Below are positions 16,225 through 25,354 of a DNA stretch of 64,000 bases, in pieces (the stretch's first letter is position 1; each line of letters opens with the position of its first letter). The DNA is taken from the NCBI RefSeq assembly GCF_006715495.1, contig NZ_VFNI01000005.1, positions 248,001-312,000 on the forward strand. The letters run 5' to 3'. Under the pieces are notes generated by a model that was not told the DNA's origin, did no database searches, and worked only from the letters and a program-made list of their open reading frames with translations. A program made the position numbers and the translations under genes. This DNA is from Herbaspirillum sp. SJZ106 (lineage in GTDB: Bacteria > Pseudomonadota > Gammaproteobacteria > Burkholderiales > Burkholderiaceae_D).

Positions 16225-17892
16225 ATGAGCGGTAGCGAACGCGTCTGGAACGTGCGCCAGAAGAACCGGGACGACCGGCTGGCGCGCGCCGCGGCGGTGC
16301 TGGGCGGAAAACTGCAAGGCAAGATCGCGCCGGCGGCGCAACTGGCCGAGCTGCTGTATGCGGTGATCGAGCCGGGCGACCGGGTCTGCGTCGAGGGCAA
16401 CAACCAGAAGCAGGCCGACTTTTTGGCCAAGGGCCTGGCCGCGCTCGATCCGGCGCGGGTGCACGGCCTGCACATGCTGTTCTCGGTGCTGGCCTTGCCG
16501 GAGCATCTGGACGTGTTCGAAAAGGGGATCGCCTCGAAGCTGGACTTTTCCTTCTCCGGTCCGCAGGCCGGACGGCTGGCGAAACTGGCCTCGGCCGGCA
16601 AGCTCAACATCGGCGCGATCCACACCTACCTGGAACTGTTCGGGCGCTACTTCATTGACCTGACGCCGCGCGTGGCGCTGGTGGCCGCGCAGGCGGCCGA
16701 CCGCCACGGCAACCTGTACACCGGCCCCAACACCGAAGACACGCCGGCGATTGCCGAGGCCACGGCATTTTCCAGCGGCATCGTGATCGCCCAGGTCAAC
16801 GAGATCGTCGATGAACTGCCGCGCGTGGACATTCCCTCGGACTGGGTCAGCTTTGCCATCAAGGCGCCCACGCCGCATTACATCGAGCCGCTGTTCACCC
16901 GCGATCCGGCGCAGATTTCCGAGATCCAGGTGCTGATGGCGATGATGGCCATCAAGGGCATCTATGCCGAATACGGCGTGCAGCGCCTGAACCACGGCAT
17001 CGGCTTCGACACCGCTGCCATCGAGCTGATCCTGCCGACCTATGCCGAGTCGCTCGGCCTGCGCGGCAAGATCTGCAAGCATTGGGCGCTCAACCCGCAC
17101 CCGGCACTGATCCCGGCGATCGAGGCCGGTTTCGTCGAGTCGATCCATTCCTTCGGTTCCGAGCTGGGCATGGAGGAATACATCCGCGCCCGGCCCGATA
17201 TCTTCTTCGTCGGCCCCGACGGCTCCATGCGCAGCAACCGGGCGTTCTCGCAGACGGCCGGCCATTACGGCTGCGACATGTTCATCGGCTCCACGCTGCA
17301 GATCGATTTGCAGGGCAATTCTTCCACCGCCACGCTGGGCCGCATCGCCGGCTTCGGCGGCGCTCCCAACATGGGCGCCGACGCGCGCGGCCGGCGCCAC
17401 GCCAGCCCCGCCTGGTTGAAGGCCGGGCAGCAGGCGCGCGCCGGCAGGAATACCATCCCGCGCGGCCAGAAGCTGGTGGTGCAGACGGTGGAAACCTTCC
17501 GCGAGCACATGCAGCCGGCCTTCGTCGAACGGCTGGATGCGTGGCAACTGGGCGAGCAGGCCAAGATGCCGATCCCGCCGGTGATGATCTACGGCGACGA
17601 CGTGACCCACATCCTGACCGAGGAAGGCATCGCCAACCTGTTGCTGTGCCGCACCGACGAAGAGCGCGAGCAAGCCATCCGCGGCGTGGCCGGCTACACG
17701 CCGGTGGGCCTGGGGCGCGACAAGCGCATGGTGGAAAACCTGCGCGACCGCGGCGTGATCCGCCGCGCCGAAGACATGGGCATCGACAAGCGCCTGGCTA
17801 CCCGCGACCTGCTGGCGGCCAAGAACATGAAGGACCTGGTGCGCGCATCGGGCGGCTTGTACAACCCGCCCAAGCGGTTCCGCAACTGGTAA
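16225..17892 (+). CDS. mdcA: Malonate decarboxylase alpha subunit
   Basis: A 555-residue acyl-carrier-protein transferase: it moves malonate onto the thiol of the carrier subunit MdcC by exchange with acetate, giving malonyl-ACP. The sequence matches MdcA along its length (VEGNNQKQADFLAKGL, RHGNLYTGPNTEDTPAI, GNSSTATLGRIAGFGGAPNM). Length is that of the family (about 550). First mdc gene, right after the transporter. Cytoplasmic complex with MdcC, MdcD and MdcE. Confidence 0.96.
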   Translation: MSGSERVWNVRQKNRDDRLARAAAVLGGKLQGKIAPAAQLAELLYAVIEPGDRVCVEGNNQKQADFLAKGLAALDPARVHGLHMLFSVLALPEHLDVFEKGIASKLDFSFSGPQAGRLAKLASAGKLNIGAIHTYLELFGRYFIDLTPRVALVAAQAADRHGNLYTGPNTEDTPAIAEATAFSSGIVIAQVNEIVDELPRVDIPSDWVSFAIKAPTPHYIEPLFTRDPAQISEIQVLMAMMAIKGIYAEYGVQRLNHGIGFDTAAIELILPTYAESLGLRGKICKHWALNPHPALIPAIEAGFVESIHSFGSELGMEEYIRARPDIFFVGPDGSMRSNRAFSQTAGHYGCDMFIGSTLQIDLQGNSSTATLGRIAGFGGAPNMGADARGRRHASPAWLKAGQQARAGRNTIPRGQKLVVQTVETFREHMQPAFVERLDAWQLGEQAKMPIPPVMIYGDDVTHILTEEGIANLLLCRTDEEREQAIRGVAGYTPVGLGRDKRMVENLRDRGVIRRAEDMGIDKRLATRDLLAAKNMKDLVRASGGLYNPPKRFRNW

Positions 17893-18013
17893 CGATGGAA
17901 AACAGCCGGTTGGCGGGAAGGTAAGGCGGTCGAAAAACGCAACCTGCCTGTATCCCCGTATCACGTTATTGGGCAGGCATTCTCAACCGCAGTTATCCGA
18001 TAGTGAGGACACC

Positions 18014-19657
18014 ATGCGGCAGTGTGACGGCATCAGCGGTATAGATTCCTCGGAGGTGAACCAGCAACGGCGCCGGTTCGTCGCAGGCAGCGGCCTGCTA
18101 TTGGGAGGGACTGCGCTTGGCATGGCGGCATCCGGGCCGGCAGCGGGCGCAACCACGGCAAATTCAACAGACAACGGCAAGACCATGACTTCATCGCAAC
18201 GTTATTCGCCGCCGGACATCGTCGCGCTCGACGCGCTGTCGTTGTCGGCCGCCATCCGCGACCGGCAGGTTTCCTGCCGCGAAGTGATGGCGGCCTACCT
18301 GTCGCACATCGGACGCGTCAATCCCAGGGTCAACGCCATCGTCGCGCTGCAGGACGGCGATGCCTTGCTGCGGCAGGCCGATGAGAAAGACCGCCAACTG
18401 GCTGCCGGCCAGTATCTGGGCTGGATGCACGGCATGCCGCACGCGGTGAAGGATTTGGCGCTCACGCGCGGCATCCGCACCACCTTCGGTTCGCCGATGT
18501 TCAAGGACAATGTGCCCAAGACCGACGATATCTTCGTCGAACGCATCAGGAAGCAGGGCGCGATCCTGATCGGCAAGACCAACACGCCGGAGTTCGGGCT
18601 GGGTTCCAACTCTTACAACCCGGTCTATGGCATCACGCTCAACGCTTACGGCCAGAGCCGCATCGCCGGCGGCAGCAGCGGCGGCGCGGCGGTTGCGCTG
18701 GCCTTGCAGATGGTGCCGGTGGCCGACGGTAGCGACATGATGGGTTCGCTGCGCAATCCGGCGGCCTTCAACAATGTCTACGGCTTTCGTCCCTCGGCCG
18801 GCGCCATCCCCAGCGGGCCGGGGCCGGAGCTTTATCTCGGCGGGCTGTCGACCAATGGCCCGATGGGCCGCAATGTCAGCGACCTGGCAAGATTGATGGC
18901 GACCCAGGTCGGCTACGACGAGCGCGCGCCGATGTCGACGGTGCAGGATGCGGCGCGCTATGCGCAGCCGCTGCAGCGCGACTTCAAGGGCACTCGCATC
19001 GGCTGGCTGGGTGACCTGCATGGCTACCTGGCCATGGAAGAGGGCGTCATGGAGGTCTGTCGCGGCAGCTTCGGCGCGTTCGAAAGCCTGGGCTGCAGCG
19101 TGGCCGAAGTCGGCAAGGCCGAACTGGATTTCGCGCCGGAACGCTTGTGGCATTCGTGGCTGGTGCACCGCCAGTCGCTACTGGCCGGCGCCTGGGGCGA
19201 GGCTTACGCCGACCCGGCCAGGCGCGCGTTGATGAAACCGGAATTCGTATGGGAAGTGGAAAACGGCATGAAGTGGAGCGCGCGCGATTTCTACCGCGCA
19301 TCGGTGGAGCGCAGCGCGTGGTACAAAGCCATCCATCGCCTGCTGGAACGCTACGATTACCTGCTCATGCCGACTGCCCAGGTATTCCCGTTCAGCGCGC
19401 AGGAGCACTGGCCCAAGAGTATCGCCGGCAAACCGATGGACACCTACCATCGCTGGATGGAAGCGGTGATCCCGGCGTCGCTGGCCGGCACGCCCGCCAT
19501 CAGCGTCCCGGCCGGATTCGGCAGGCAAGGACTGCCGATGGGCGTGCAGATCATCGGCAAACGGTTCTTTGACTACGAAGTGCTGCAGCTGGCCTATGCC
19601 TACGAGCAGGCCACCCATTGGGAACGCAAGCGGCGGCCGGCGCTGCTGCAGGCATGA
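18014..19657 (+). CDS. Tat-exported amidase-signature hydrolase
   Basis: A 547-residue amidase. N-terminus QQRRRFVAGSGLLLGGTALG is a clear twin-arginine signal, so the enzyme is probably periplasmic. The Ser-cisSer-Lys triad is intact with standard spacing: Lys146 (HAVKDLAL), Ser221 (AGGSSGGAA) and Ser245 (DMMGSLRNPAAF). It sits between mdcA and mdcC on the same strand, an unusual place. Bradyrhizobium malonamidase E2 belongs to the same superfamily, so release of malonate from malonamate or malonamide before uptake is an attractive guess; other amides are equally possible from sequence alone. Confidence 0.87.
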   Translation: MRQCDGISGIDSSEVNQQRRRFVAGSGLLLGGTALGMAASGPAAGATTANSTDNGKTMTSSQRYSPPDIVALDALSLSAAIRDRQVSCREVMAAYLSHIGRVNPRVNAIVALQDGDALLRQADEKDRQLAAGQYLGWMHGMPHAVKDLALTRGIRTTFGSPMFKDNVPKTDDIFVERIRKQGAILIGKTNTPEFGLGSNSYNPVYGITLNAYGQSRIAGGSSGGAAVALALQMVPVADGSDMMGSLRNPAAFNNVYGFRPSAGAIPSGPGPELYLGGLSTNGPMGRNVSDLARLMATQVGYDERAPMSTVQDAARYAQPLQRDFKGTRIGWLGDLHGYLAMEEGVMEVCRGSFGAFESLGCSVAEVGKAELDFAPERLWHSWLVHRQSLLAGAWGEAYADPARRALMKPEFVWEVENGMKWSARDFYRASVERSAWYKAIHRLLERYDYLLMPTAQVFPFSAQEHWPKSIAGKPMDTYHRWMEAVIPASLAGTPAISVPAGFGRQGLPMGVQIIGKRFFDYEVLQLAYAYEQATHWERKRRPALLQA

Positions 19658-19700
19658 ACATCAACACGCATCGCAAGCACAGGCAACGACGATATTGGCT

Positions 19701-20015
19701 ATGGAAACCTTAAATTTTCGCTTTCAAAACGGCAGGCGCCGTCTCAAGGCCGCACCCGAACTGGTCGGCGTGGTCAGCTCCGGCAACCTGGAAGTGCTGA
19801 TCGAGAACGCCGCGCTCAATGGCGCTTGCGCGATCGAGGTCAAGACCGCCGCGCGCGGTTTCGGCGCCATCTGGGAGGCGGTGATGGGCGACTTCTTCCA
19901 GCGCTGGCAATTGGCCGACGCGCGCATTTCCATCAACGACATGGGCGCCACCCCGGCGGTGGTCAGCCTGCGTCTGGACCAGGCGGTGGAAGCCATAGTG
20001 GAGGACGCCAAATGA
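19701..20015 (+). CDS. mdcC: Malonate decarboxylase acyl carrier protein (delta)
   Basis: A 104-residue carrier subunit that bears 2'-(5''-triphosphoribosyl)-3'-dephospho-CoA on a Ser in VVSSGNLEVLIE (Ser26 or Ser27). The typical C-terminus (SINDMGATPAVVSLRLDQA) is present. The ATG at 19701 is used; the same frame extends into the end of the amidase gene but that part is not family-like. ATGA overlap with mdcD. Confidence 0.95.
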   Translation: METLNFRFQNGRRRLKAAPELVGVVSSGNLEVLIENAALNGACAIEVKTAARGFGAIWEAVMGDFFQRWQLADARISINDMGATPAVVSLRLDQAVEAIVEDAK

Positions 20016-20908
20016 GCGTCAGCTACCTGGAAGCCAGCGCCCGCGAACGCATCCTGCAAGTGCTCGACGCCGGCAGTTTCAAGGAACTGCTGCCGCCCGC
20101 GCAGCGCGTGGTCAGCCCGCACCTGGGGCAACTGGATGCGCCGGTTTCGTTCGACGACGGCGTGGTGATCGGTGAAGGCATGCTGGACGGCCGCGCGGTG
20201 ATGGCGGCCGCGCAGGAGGGTGGCTTCATGGGCGGCGCGGTGGGCGAGGTGCATGGCGCCAAGCTGGTCGGTTTGTTCAAGCGCGCCATCCGCAAGAAAG
20301 CCGCGGGCGTGGTGCTGCTGCTGGAAACCGGCGGCGTGCGCCTGCATGAGGCCAACGCCGGCCTGATCGCGGTATCGGAAGTCATGCGCGCCGTGCTCGA
20401 TGCGCGCGCGGAGGGTATCCCGGTGATCGTGCTGGTGGGCGGCGCCAACGGCTGCTTCGGCGGCATGGGCATCGTGGCGCGTTGCGCCAGCACGGTGATC
20501 ATGTCGGAAGAAGGGCGGCTGGCCATGTCCGGCCCCGAGGTGATCGAGACCGCCAACGGCGTGGAAGAGTTCGACTCGCGCGACCGTGCGCTGGTGTGGC
20601 GCACCACCGGCGGCAAGCATCGCTACCTGACCGGCGATTGCCAGGCGCTGGTCAATGACGATATCCGCGCCTTCCGCGCCGCCGCTGCGCAGGCCTTGGA
20701 AAATGCCGGCCCGACCGCGCTGACGCTGCAGGGGCTGGAAGCGGAGCAGGAGGCGCTGCGCCAGCGCATCGCGCGTTTCGGCCAGGCCCGCGACCCGATG
20801 GAGATCTGGCAAGCGCTGGGCATAGCGCAACCGGAGGCGGTGCCGATGCTGGAAGCCGAACCCTTCGTCGCCCTGGCCGATGCCCATCGCGTCCGCACCC
20901 AAGCATAA
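20012..20908 (+). CDS. mdcD: Malonate decarboxylase beta subunit
   Basis: A 298-residue carboxyltransferase-fold subunit. With MdcE it decarboxylates malonyl-ACP to acetyl-ACP. Landmarks: EGGFMGGAVGEVHGAKLVGL, LLLETGGVRLHEANAGL and GGANGCFGGMGIVARC. Starts in a 4-bp overlap with mdcC and ends 11 bp before mdcE. Confidence 0.96.
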   Translation: MSVSYLEASARERILQVLDAGSFKELLPPAQRVVSPHLGQLDAPVSFDDGVVIGEGMLDGRAVMAAAQEGGFMGGAVGEVHGAKLVGLFKRAIRKKAAGVVLLLETGGVRLHEANAGLIAVSEVMRAVLDARAEGIPVIVLVGGANGCFGGMGIVARCASTVIMSEEGRLAMSGPEVIETANGVEEFDSRDRALVWRTTGGKHRYLTGDCQALVNDDIRAFRAAAAQALENAGPTALTLQGLEAEQEALRQRIARFGQARDPMEIWQALGIAQPEAVPMLEAEPFVALADAHRVRTQA

Positions 20909-20919
20909 GGAATCCACGC

Positions 20920-21672
20920 ATGCAAACCGCAGCCAATACCGCCGCCGAAGAGATCAGACAAGTCGACTGGCGCGCGCTCGCGCAACAGCTGTTCCCGCAG
21001 GGGCATGACATCGCCGAGCAGGACAATTTCCTGACCGGCACGGCCCGGGTCGATGGCGCCGCCGTGACCGTGGTCGGCACCACCGGCCATACGCCCATCG
21101 GCATCGAGATCGCGCTGGCGCAGGCCGCCGAGATACTCAAGACGGTGCGCGAGCATCCCGGCCGCGCCATCGTCATCCTGGTCGATACGCAAGGCCAGCG
21201 CCTGCGCCACCGCGACGAGATGCTGGGCATCAACAGCTACATGGCGCACCTGGGCAAATGCGTGGAACTGGCGCGCCGTTCCGGCCACCGCGTGGTCGGG
21301 CTGGTCTATGACCAGGCGCTGTCGGGCGGCTTCATCACCAGCGGACTCATCGCCGACGCCTGCTATGCCTTGCCGGACGCCACCATCCGCGTCATGGGCC
21401 TGCCGGCCATGGCGCGCATTACCAAGGTGCCGCAAGAGCGCTTGACCGAACTGGCCCGGAGCAACCCGGTGTTCGCGCCCGGCCCGGAAAACTATCTGCG
21501 CATGGGCGGCGTGGCCGGAATCTGGAACGGCGACCTGGCGCAGGCGCTGCGCGAGGCGCTGGCGGTGGACCGCTCGACCGACCGGCGCGCCATCGACGGC
21601 CTGGAGCGCGGCGGGCGCAAGCTGGCCCAGCGCGTGATCGATGCCGTGGCCGACGATGTGCCGCTCGATTGA
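20920..21672 (+). CDS. mdcE: Malonate decarboxylase gamma subunit
   Basis: A 250-residue crotonase-like partner of MdcD, completing the decarboxylase active site. Motifs: VDTQGQRLRHRDEMLGINSY and YDQALSGGFITSGLIADACY. Normal family length is 230-260. Good AAGGAA ribosome-binding site. Confidence 0.95.
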   Translation: MQTAANTAAEEIRQVDWRALAQQLFPQGHDIAEQDNFLTGTARVDGAAVTVVGTTGHTPIGIEIALAQAAEILKTVREHPGRAIVILVDTQGQRLRHRDEMLGINSYMAHLGKCVELARRSGHRVVGLVYDQALSGGFITSGLIADACYALPDATIRVMGLPAMARITKVPQERLTELARSNPVFAPGPENYLRMGGVAGIWNGDLAQALREALAVDRSTDRRAIDGLERGGRKLAQRVIDAVADDVPLD

Positions 21673-21685
21673 ACGGGATTGCCCC

Positions 21686-22435
21686 ATGGATGCACGCCAT
21701 CACCTGGTCTGGCTGAGCGAAGCGGGCTGGCAGCGCGCGCAGGAGCGCGCGGGAGACGCCCGCCAGCGCGAGGCGATGGCGCACTGGCAGCGCAACCGCT
21801 GGCCGGTGGTGGTGCGCCGCGCCGATGCCGATATCGACGCCGATGCCGGCGAGATCTGCGCCGGCATCGCCTTGCCGCCCGATGCGCACGGCAACAAGCC
21901 GCGCATCGCCTTGCGCCTGCATGCTTCGGAGGTGGCGTCGCGCCGCGCGCCGTTCCTGCTGCGCGACATCGCCGCCGCGCGCTTGCCGGGCCTGCCGCCG
22001 GCATGGCATGAGCCGATGGCGCAATTGCAGGAAAGCATGGCGCGCGAAGGGATTGCATTGGGCGTGTTCGGCTCGCTGGCCTGGCAGGCCATCACCGGAC
22101 AGCAATATCTGCGCGGCGGCTCCGACATCGACCTGCTGTTCGAGCCGGCCAGCCAGGCGCAACTGGCGCAGGGCGTGCGCCTGCTGGCCTACCACGCGAT
22201 GTTTTTGCCGCTGGATGGGGAAATCGTCTTTCCCGGCGGCGCCGCGGTGTCGTGGAAGGAATGGCGGCAGGTCGCCGTCAAGGGCGGCGATCCCGACAAC
22301 AAGGTGCTGGTCAAGACGCCGGAGGCGGTGAAGCTGGAACGCGTCGGCGCACTCGCGGCAAGCCTGCCGCAATCGTGCAGTGACAGTGAACCACAGGGGC
22401 GCGAACTACAGGAGGGCCGACCATGCGCGGCCTGA
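21686..22435 (+). CDS. mdcG: Malonate decarboxylase holo-ACP synthase
   Basis: A 249-residue nucleotidyltransferase that attaches the phosphoribosyl-dephospho-CoA prosthetic group to MdcC. The nucleotidyltransferase signature is LGVFGSLAWQAITGQQYLRGGSDIDLLF split over about residues 120-155 (GS and DID). Start MDARHHLVW at 21686 is chosen over upstream in-frame ATGs that lie inside mdcE. Overlaps mdcB by 13 bp. Confidence 0.93.
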   Translation: MDARHHLVWLSEAGWQRAQERAGDARQREAMAHWQRNRWPVVVRRADADIDADAGEICAGIALPPDAHGNKPRIALRLHASEVASRRAPFLLRDIAAARLPGLPPAWHEPMAQLQESMAREGIALGVFGSLAWQAITGQQYLRGGSDIDLLFEPASQAQLAQGVRLLAYHAMFLPLDGEIVFPGGAAVSWKEWRQVAVKGGDPDNKVLVKTPEAVKLERVGALAASLPQSCSDSEPQGRELQEGRPCAA

Positions 22436-23394
22436 ACCGTCCCGCCAATCCTCCCGGAGACGGTTGGCGCGCTGCGCTTGCGCCGGTCCCGCACTACACG
22501 CAGAAGCGCCGCGATGCGCGCGATAACCTTGCCTTCAGCCGCACGTTGGCGCGCTTGGCGCTGCGCAGCCTGTATCAGGAATTGGTGCTATATCCCAAGC
22601 CGGGGCTGGTCTCGCTGGTGGATAACGGCAGCCATCGCGATATGGATGCCTCCACTTTCATGCGCAGCCTGTTTGCGCTGCGCCGTTATTTCTTCCTGAT
22701 TGCCGAAGCCGGCATGCGGGGCGCGCCCTTCAATGAATTGCAGCGCCTGGCGATTGCCGCGGAACGGCGCATGTTGCGCGCCACCGGCGGCATCAATACC
22801 CATCGCGGCGCCATTTTCGCGCTGGGCATGCTATGTGCGGCGATGGCATATTGCCGGGCGCAGAAGATGCCGCTGTCGGACGCCACGATACGCGCCACGC
22901 TGTTGATCCAGTGGGGCGATGCGCTGGCCGGCCATACCCATGCGCAGGCGCCGGGCCAGCCCAGCCACGGCCAGCAAGTGGCCGCCGCGCATGCCGTGGG
23001 CGGCGCGCGCGAAGAGGGCGCGCTGGGATTTCCGTCGGTGTTCGAGATCGCGCTGCCGCGCATGCGCCAGACGCTGGCACACGGCCGCGACTGGCAAGCG
23101 GCCAAGATCGATGCGCTGTTTGCATTGATGCAGCATGTCAGCGATACCAATGTCTACCACCGTGGCGGTGCGCAGGGGGCTGCGCTGGTGCGTGCGCGCA
23201 GCGCCGCTTTCCTGGCCGCCGGCGGCACCGCCAATCCCGGCTGGCATGCGATGGCCCTCGATTGCCACCGCGCCTTCGTGGCGCAACGCCTGTCGCCGGG
23301 CGGCGCGGCCGACCTGCTGGCGGCGGCGTGCCTGGTGCATCAGGCGTGCGCGTTGGGCGATGCGTCCGGCTTGCCGTCGCGCGGGAGGGGCTGA
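22423..23394 (+). CDS. mdcB: Triphosphoribosyl-dephospho-CoA synthase
   Basis: A 323-residue CitG/MdcB-family enzyme that makes the prosthetic-group precursor from dephospho-CoA and ATP. Motifs: LYPKPGLVSLVDNGSHRDMD, GGINTHRGAIFALGMLCAA and HVSDTNVYHRGGAQGAAL. Stop lies 2 bp before the mdcH start. Gene order G-B-H matches the Acinetobacter mdc operon. Confidence 0.94.
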   Translation: MRGLNRPANPPGDGWRAALAPVPHYTQKRRDARDNLAFSRTLARLALRSLYQELVLYPKPGLVSLVDNGSHRDMDASTFMRSLFALRRYFFLIAEAGMRGAPFNELQRLAIAAERRMLRATGGINTHRGAIFALGMLCAAMAYCRAQKMPLSDATIRATLLIQWGDALAGHTHAQAPGQPSHGQQVAAAHAVGGAREEGALGFPSVFEIALPRMRQTLAHGRDWQAAKIDALFALMQHVSDTNVYHRGGAQGAALVRARSAAFLAAGGTANPGWHAMALDCHRAFVAQRLSPGGAADLLAAACLVHQACALGDASGLPSRGRG

Positions 23395-23396
23395 AC

Positions 23397-24347
23397 ATGC
23401 GGCTGGCGATCCTTTGTCCCGGCCAGGGCGGCCAGCATCCCGCCATGTTCGACATGGCGCGCGCCGATGCGAACGGCGCCGCTTTCCTGGCGCAATGCGG
23501 ACTGCAACAGTGGCTGGATGCGCCGCTGGCCGATGTGCTGGCCGATCCGCAGCAGCTCTATGCCAACCGCCATGCGCAACCGCTGATCGTCGCGGCCCAG
23601 CTTGCCGCCTGGCATGCCATTGCCGATGAGCTGGCCGCTATCGCCGGCGCGCCTGCGGTAGTGGCCGGCTATAGCGTCGGAGAATTGTCCGCCTATGCGG
23701 TGGCCGGCGTGTTCGGGGCCCAAGAGGCCGTGGGCATCGCGGCCCGGCGCGCAGGCCTGATGGATGCTGCACGGCAGCAGGCGCCGGCCATGCAGCGCGA
23801 GCAGGGCCTGATCTCGGTCAGCGGCATGGCCGCCGCCGCGGCGCGCGCGGTGCTGCAACGCCACGGCGCCTATGTGGCCATCGATACCGGCGAAGAGTCG
23901 CTGATTGCGGGCGGCGCCAGCCGCGACCTGCGCGCCGCCGCCGATGAGCTGGCCGCCATGGGCGCGCGCACCGGCGAGCTGCCGGTCGGGCTGGCTTCGC
24001 ATACGCCGCTGATGCAGGCGGCCGCCGCGCCGTTTTCCGATGTGCTGGCGCAGGCTTCCTGCGCAGCGCCGGCGCTGACCTTGTTGGCCGGCATCACCGG
24101 GCAGGCCGTCGACGACGCGGCGCAAGCGCGTACCTTGCTTGCCAGGCAACTGACCGAGACCATCCAGTGGGCCGCCTGCATGGACGCCTGCGCCGAACGC
24201 GGCGTCACGGTCGCGCTGGAGCTGGGTTCTTGCGCGGCCCTGTCGCGCATGCTGCGCGGTCGCCATCCGCAGATCGAATGCCGCTCCCTGTCCGACTTCC
24301 GCAGCTTTTCCGGGGCGCTGGCCTGGCTGCGGCGCCAGGCCGATTGA
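23397..24347 (+). CDS. mdcH: Malonyl-CoA:ACP transacylase of malonate decarboxylase
   Basis: A 316-residue FabD-like acyltransferase that first loads malonyl on the carrier protein to start the cycle. Motifs: LCPGQGGQHPAMF, the nucleophile elbow AGYSVGELSAYAVAG (Ser), and the catalytic His in GLASHTPLMQ. Last gene of the operon; no clear hairpin terminator follows. Confidence 0.93.
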   Translation: MRLAILCPGQGGQHPAMFDMARADANGAAFLAQCGLQQWLDAPLADVLADPQQLYANRHAQPLIVAAQLAAWHAIADELAAIAGAPAVVAGYSVGELSAYAVAGVFGAQEAVGIAARRAGLMDAARQQAPAMQREQGLISVSGMAAAAARAVLQRHGAYVAIDTGEESLIAGGASRDLRAAADELAAMGARTGELPVGLASHTPLMQAAAAPFSDVLAQASCAAPALTLLAGITGQAVDDAAQARTLLARQLTETIQWAACMDACAERGVTVALELGSCAALSRMLRGRHPQIECRSLSDFRSFSGALAWLRRQAD

Positions 24348-24623
24348 GGCTGCCGCCAGCGGCTTGCCGGTCCCGCCGCGTTCTTCCCTTGCAATCTCCG
24401 GCCAATAGCTGATCCATAGCGGGAACCGAATCGGGATTACTGGCATCGCCCCTGTGCAAGTGCTATGTTGAAGGCGTGGTGCTGTGCACATTCGTGCCTG
24501 AACTTATAAAACAGGCCCAAGTCGGACCAGCAAGCCGTGTTGCCATGGCACGGCGCGGGCTGTACTTGCATCGATGTTTGCAGCATTGCGCAAACCGTGT
24601 TCAACCCGACCAGGAGCCCCACG

Positions 24624-24872
24624 ATGAAAGTCGACGTTTACAAACGCCCGGACAGCGACGGACTGTTTTCCTATTTGCTCATCCCGCACCAGAAGCTATT
24701 GCCGCAAGAGGTCACCAATACCGATTGGCAGATGCATGAACGGGGCGCCGATGTCGAGCAGGACGGGCGGCGGCATTTCACGCTGCAGCCGGATGACGCA
24801 TTCGTGCAGATCAGCCAGAAGGGCTATGCCATTACCCACCTGGGCGACCGCGCCGGCGACGGCGCTTCATGA
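24624..24872 (+). CDS. Small conserved hypothetical (DUF6139-like)
   Basis: An 82-residue soluble protein beginning MKVDVYKRPDSDGLFSYLLI, with a good ribosome-binding site (CCAGGAGCCCC). It resembles small betaproteobacterial proteins grouped as DUF6139; the assignment is from memory. No signal peptide or membrane segment. Upstream, a TATAAA and a GCCTG/CAGGC hairpin (about 24498-24518) may belong to its promoter. Function unknown. Confidence 0.7.
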   Translation: MKVDVYKRPDSDGLFSYLLIPHQKLLPQEVTNTDWQMHERGADVEQDGRRHFTLQPDDAFVQISQKGYAITHLGDRAGDGAS

Positions 24873-24912
24873 TGCCGTGCGCAATGCCACATGAACCAAG
24901 GAGGAAACCGTC

Positions 24913-25164
24913 ATGCCAACCGAACACATGGGCGACTACGATATCGAGTACTCGGGCGTGCGCGTGATCGGCGGCGAAGAGTGGGTGGCCAATGTGGCCA
25001 TCTTTGGGCCGTCGCACAACCCCATGCACCGCAATCCGGTATTTCCGTCGCAACGGGTGTTGCCCGACCAGACTTTCGGCGATGAAAAATCGGCCGAGCA
25101 GGGGGCCTTGCAGGTGGCGCATGAGCTGCTGGAGTCCCGCCGAGGCCCGGGATCGCATCACTGA
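24913..25164 (+). CDS. Small hypothetical protein
   Basis: An 83-residue protein with a strong AAGGAGGAAA ribosome-binding site, 40 bp after the previous small gene. The sequence (GDYDIEYSGVRVIGGEEWVA, then NPMHRNPVFPSQRVLPDQTF) has no motif I recognise. The two small genes are likely co-transcribed. Confidence 0.6.
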   Translation: MPTEHMGDYDIEYSGVRVIGGEEWVANVAIFGPSHNPMHRNPVFPSQRVLPDQTFGDEKSAEQGALQVAHELLESRRGPGSHH

Positions 25165-25354
25165 GCCGATGCCGCTGGCGCTGCTGGCGTCGCTGGTGTT
25201 GTTTCTGCGCCAGCGGCGCCGGGCCGCATCTCCGGTGGCATGGAAATCGCATGGGGAAATGCGCCCGCCCGACGCGGCAGCCGTGCATACGGTTGGCCGC
25301 TTTTCGCCATAGAATGTCGGGCACCGCGATTTTTCACATTCACGTCCCGACCCT

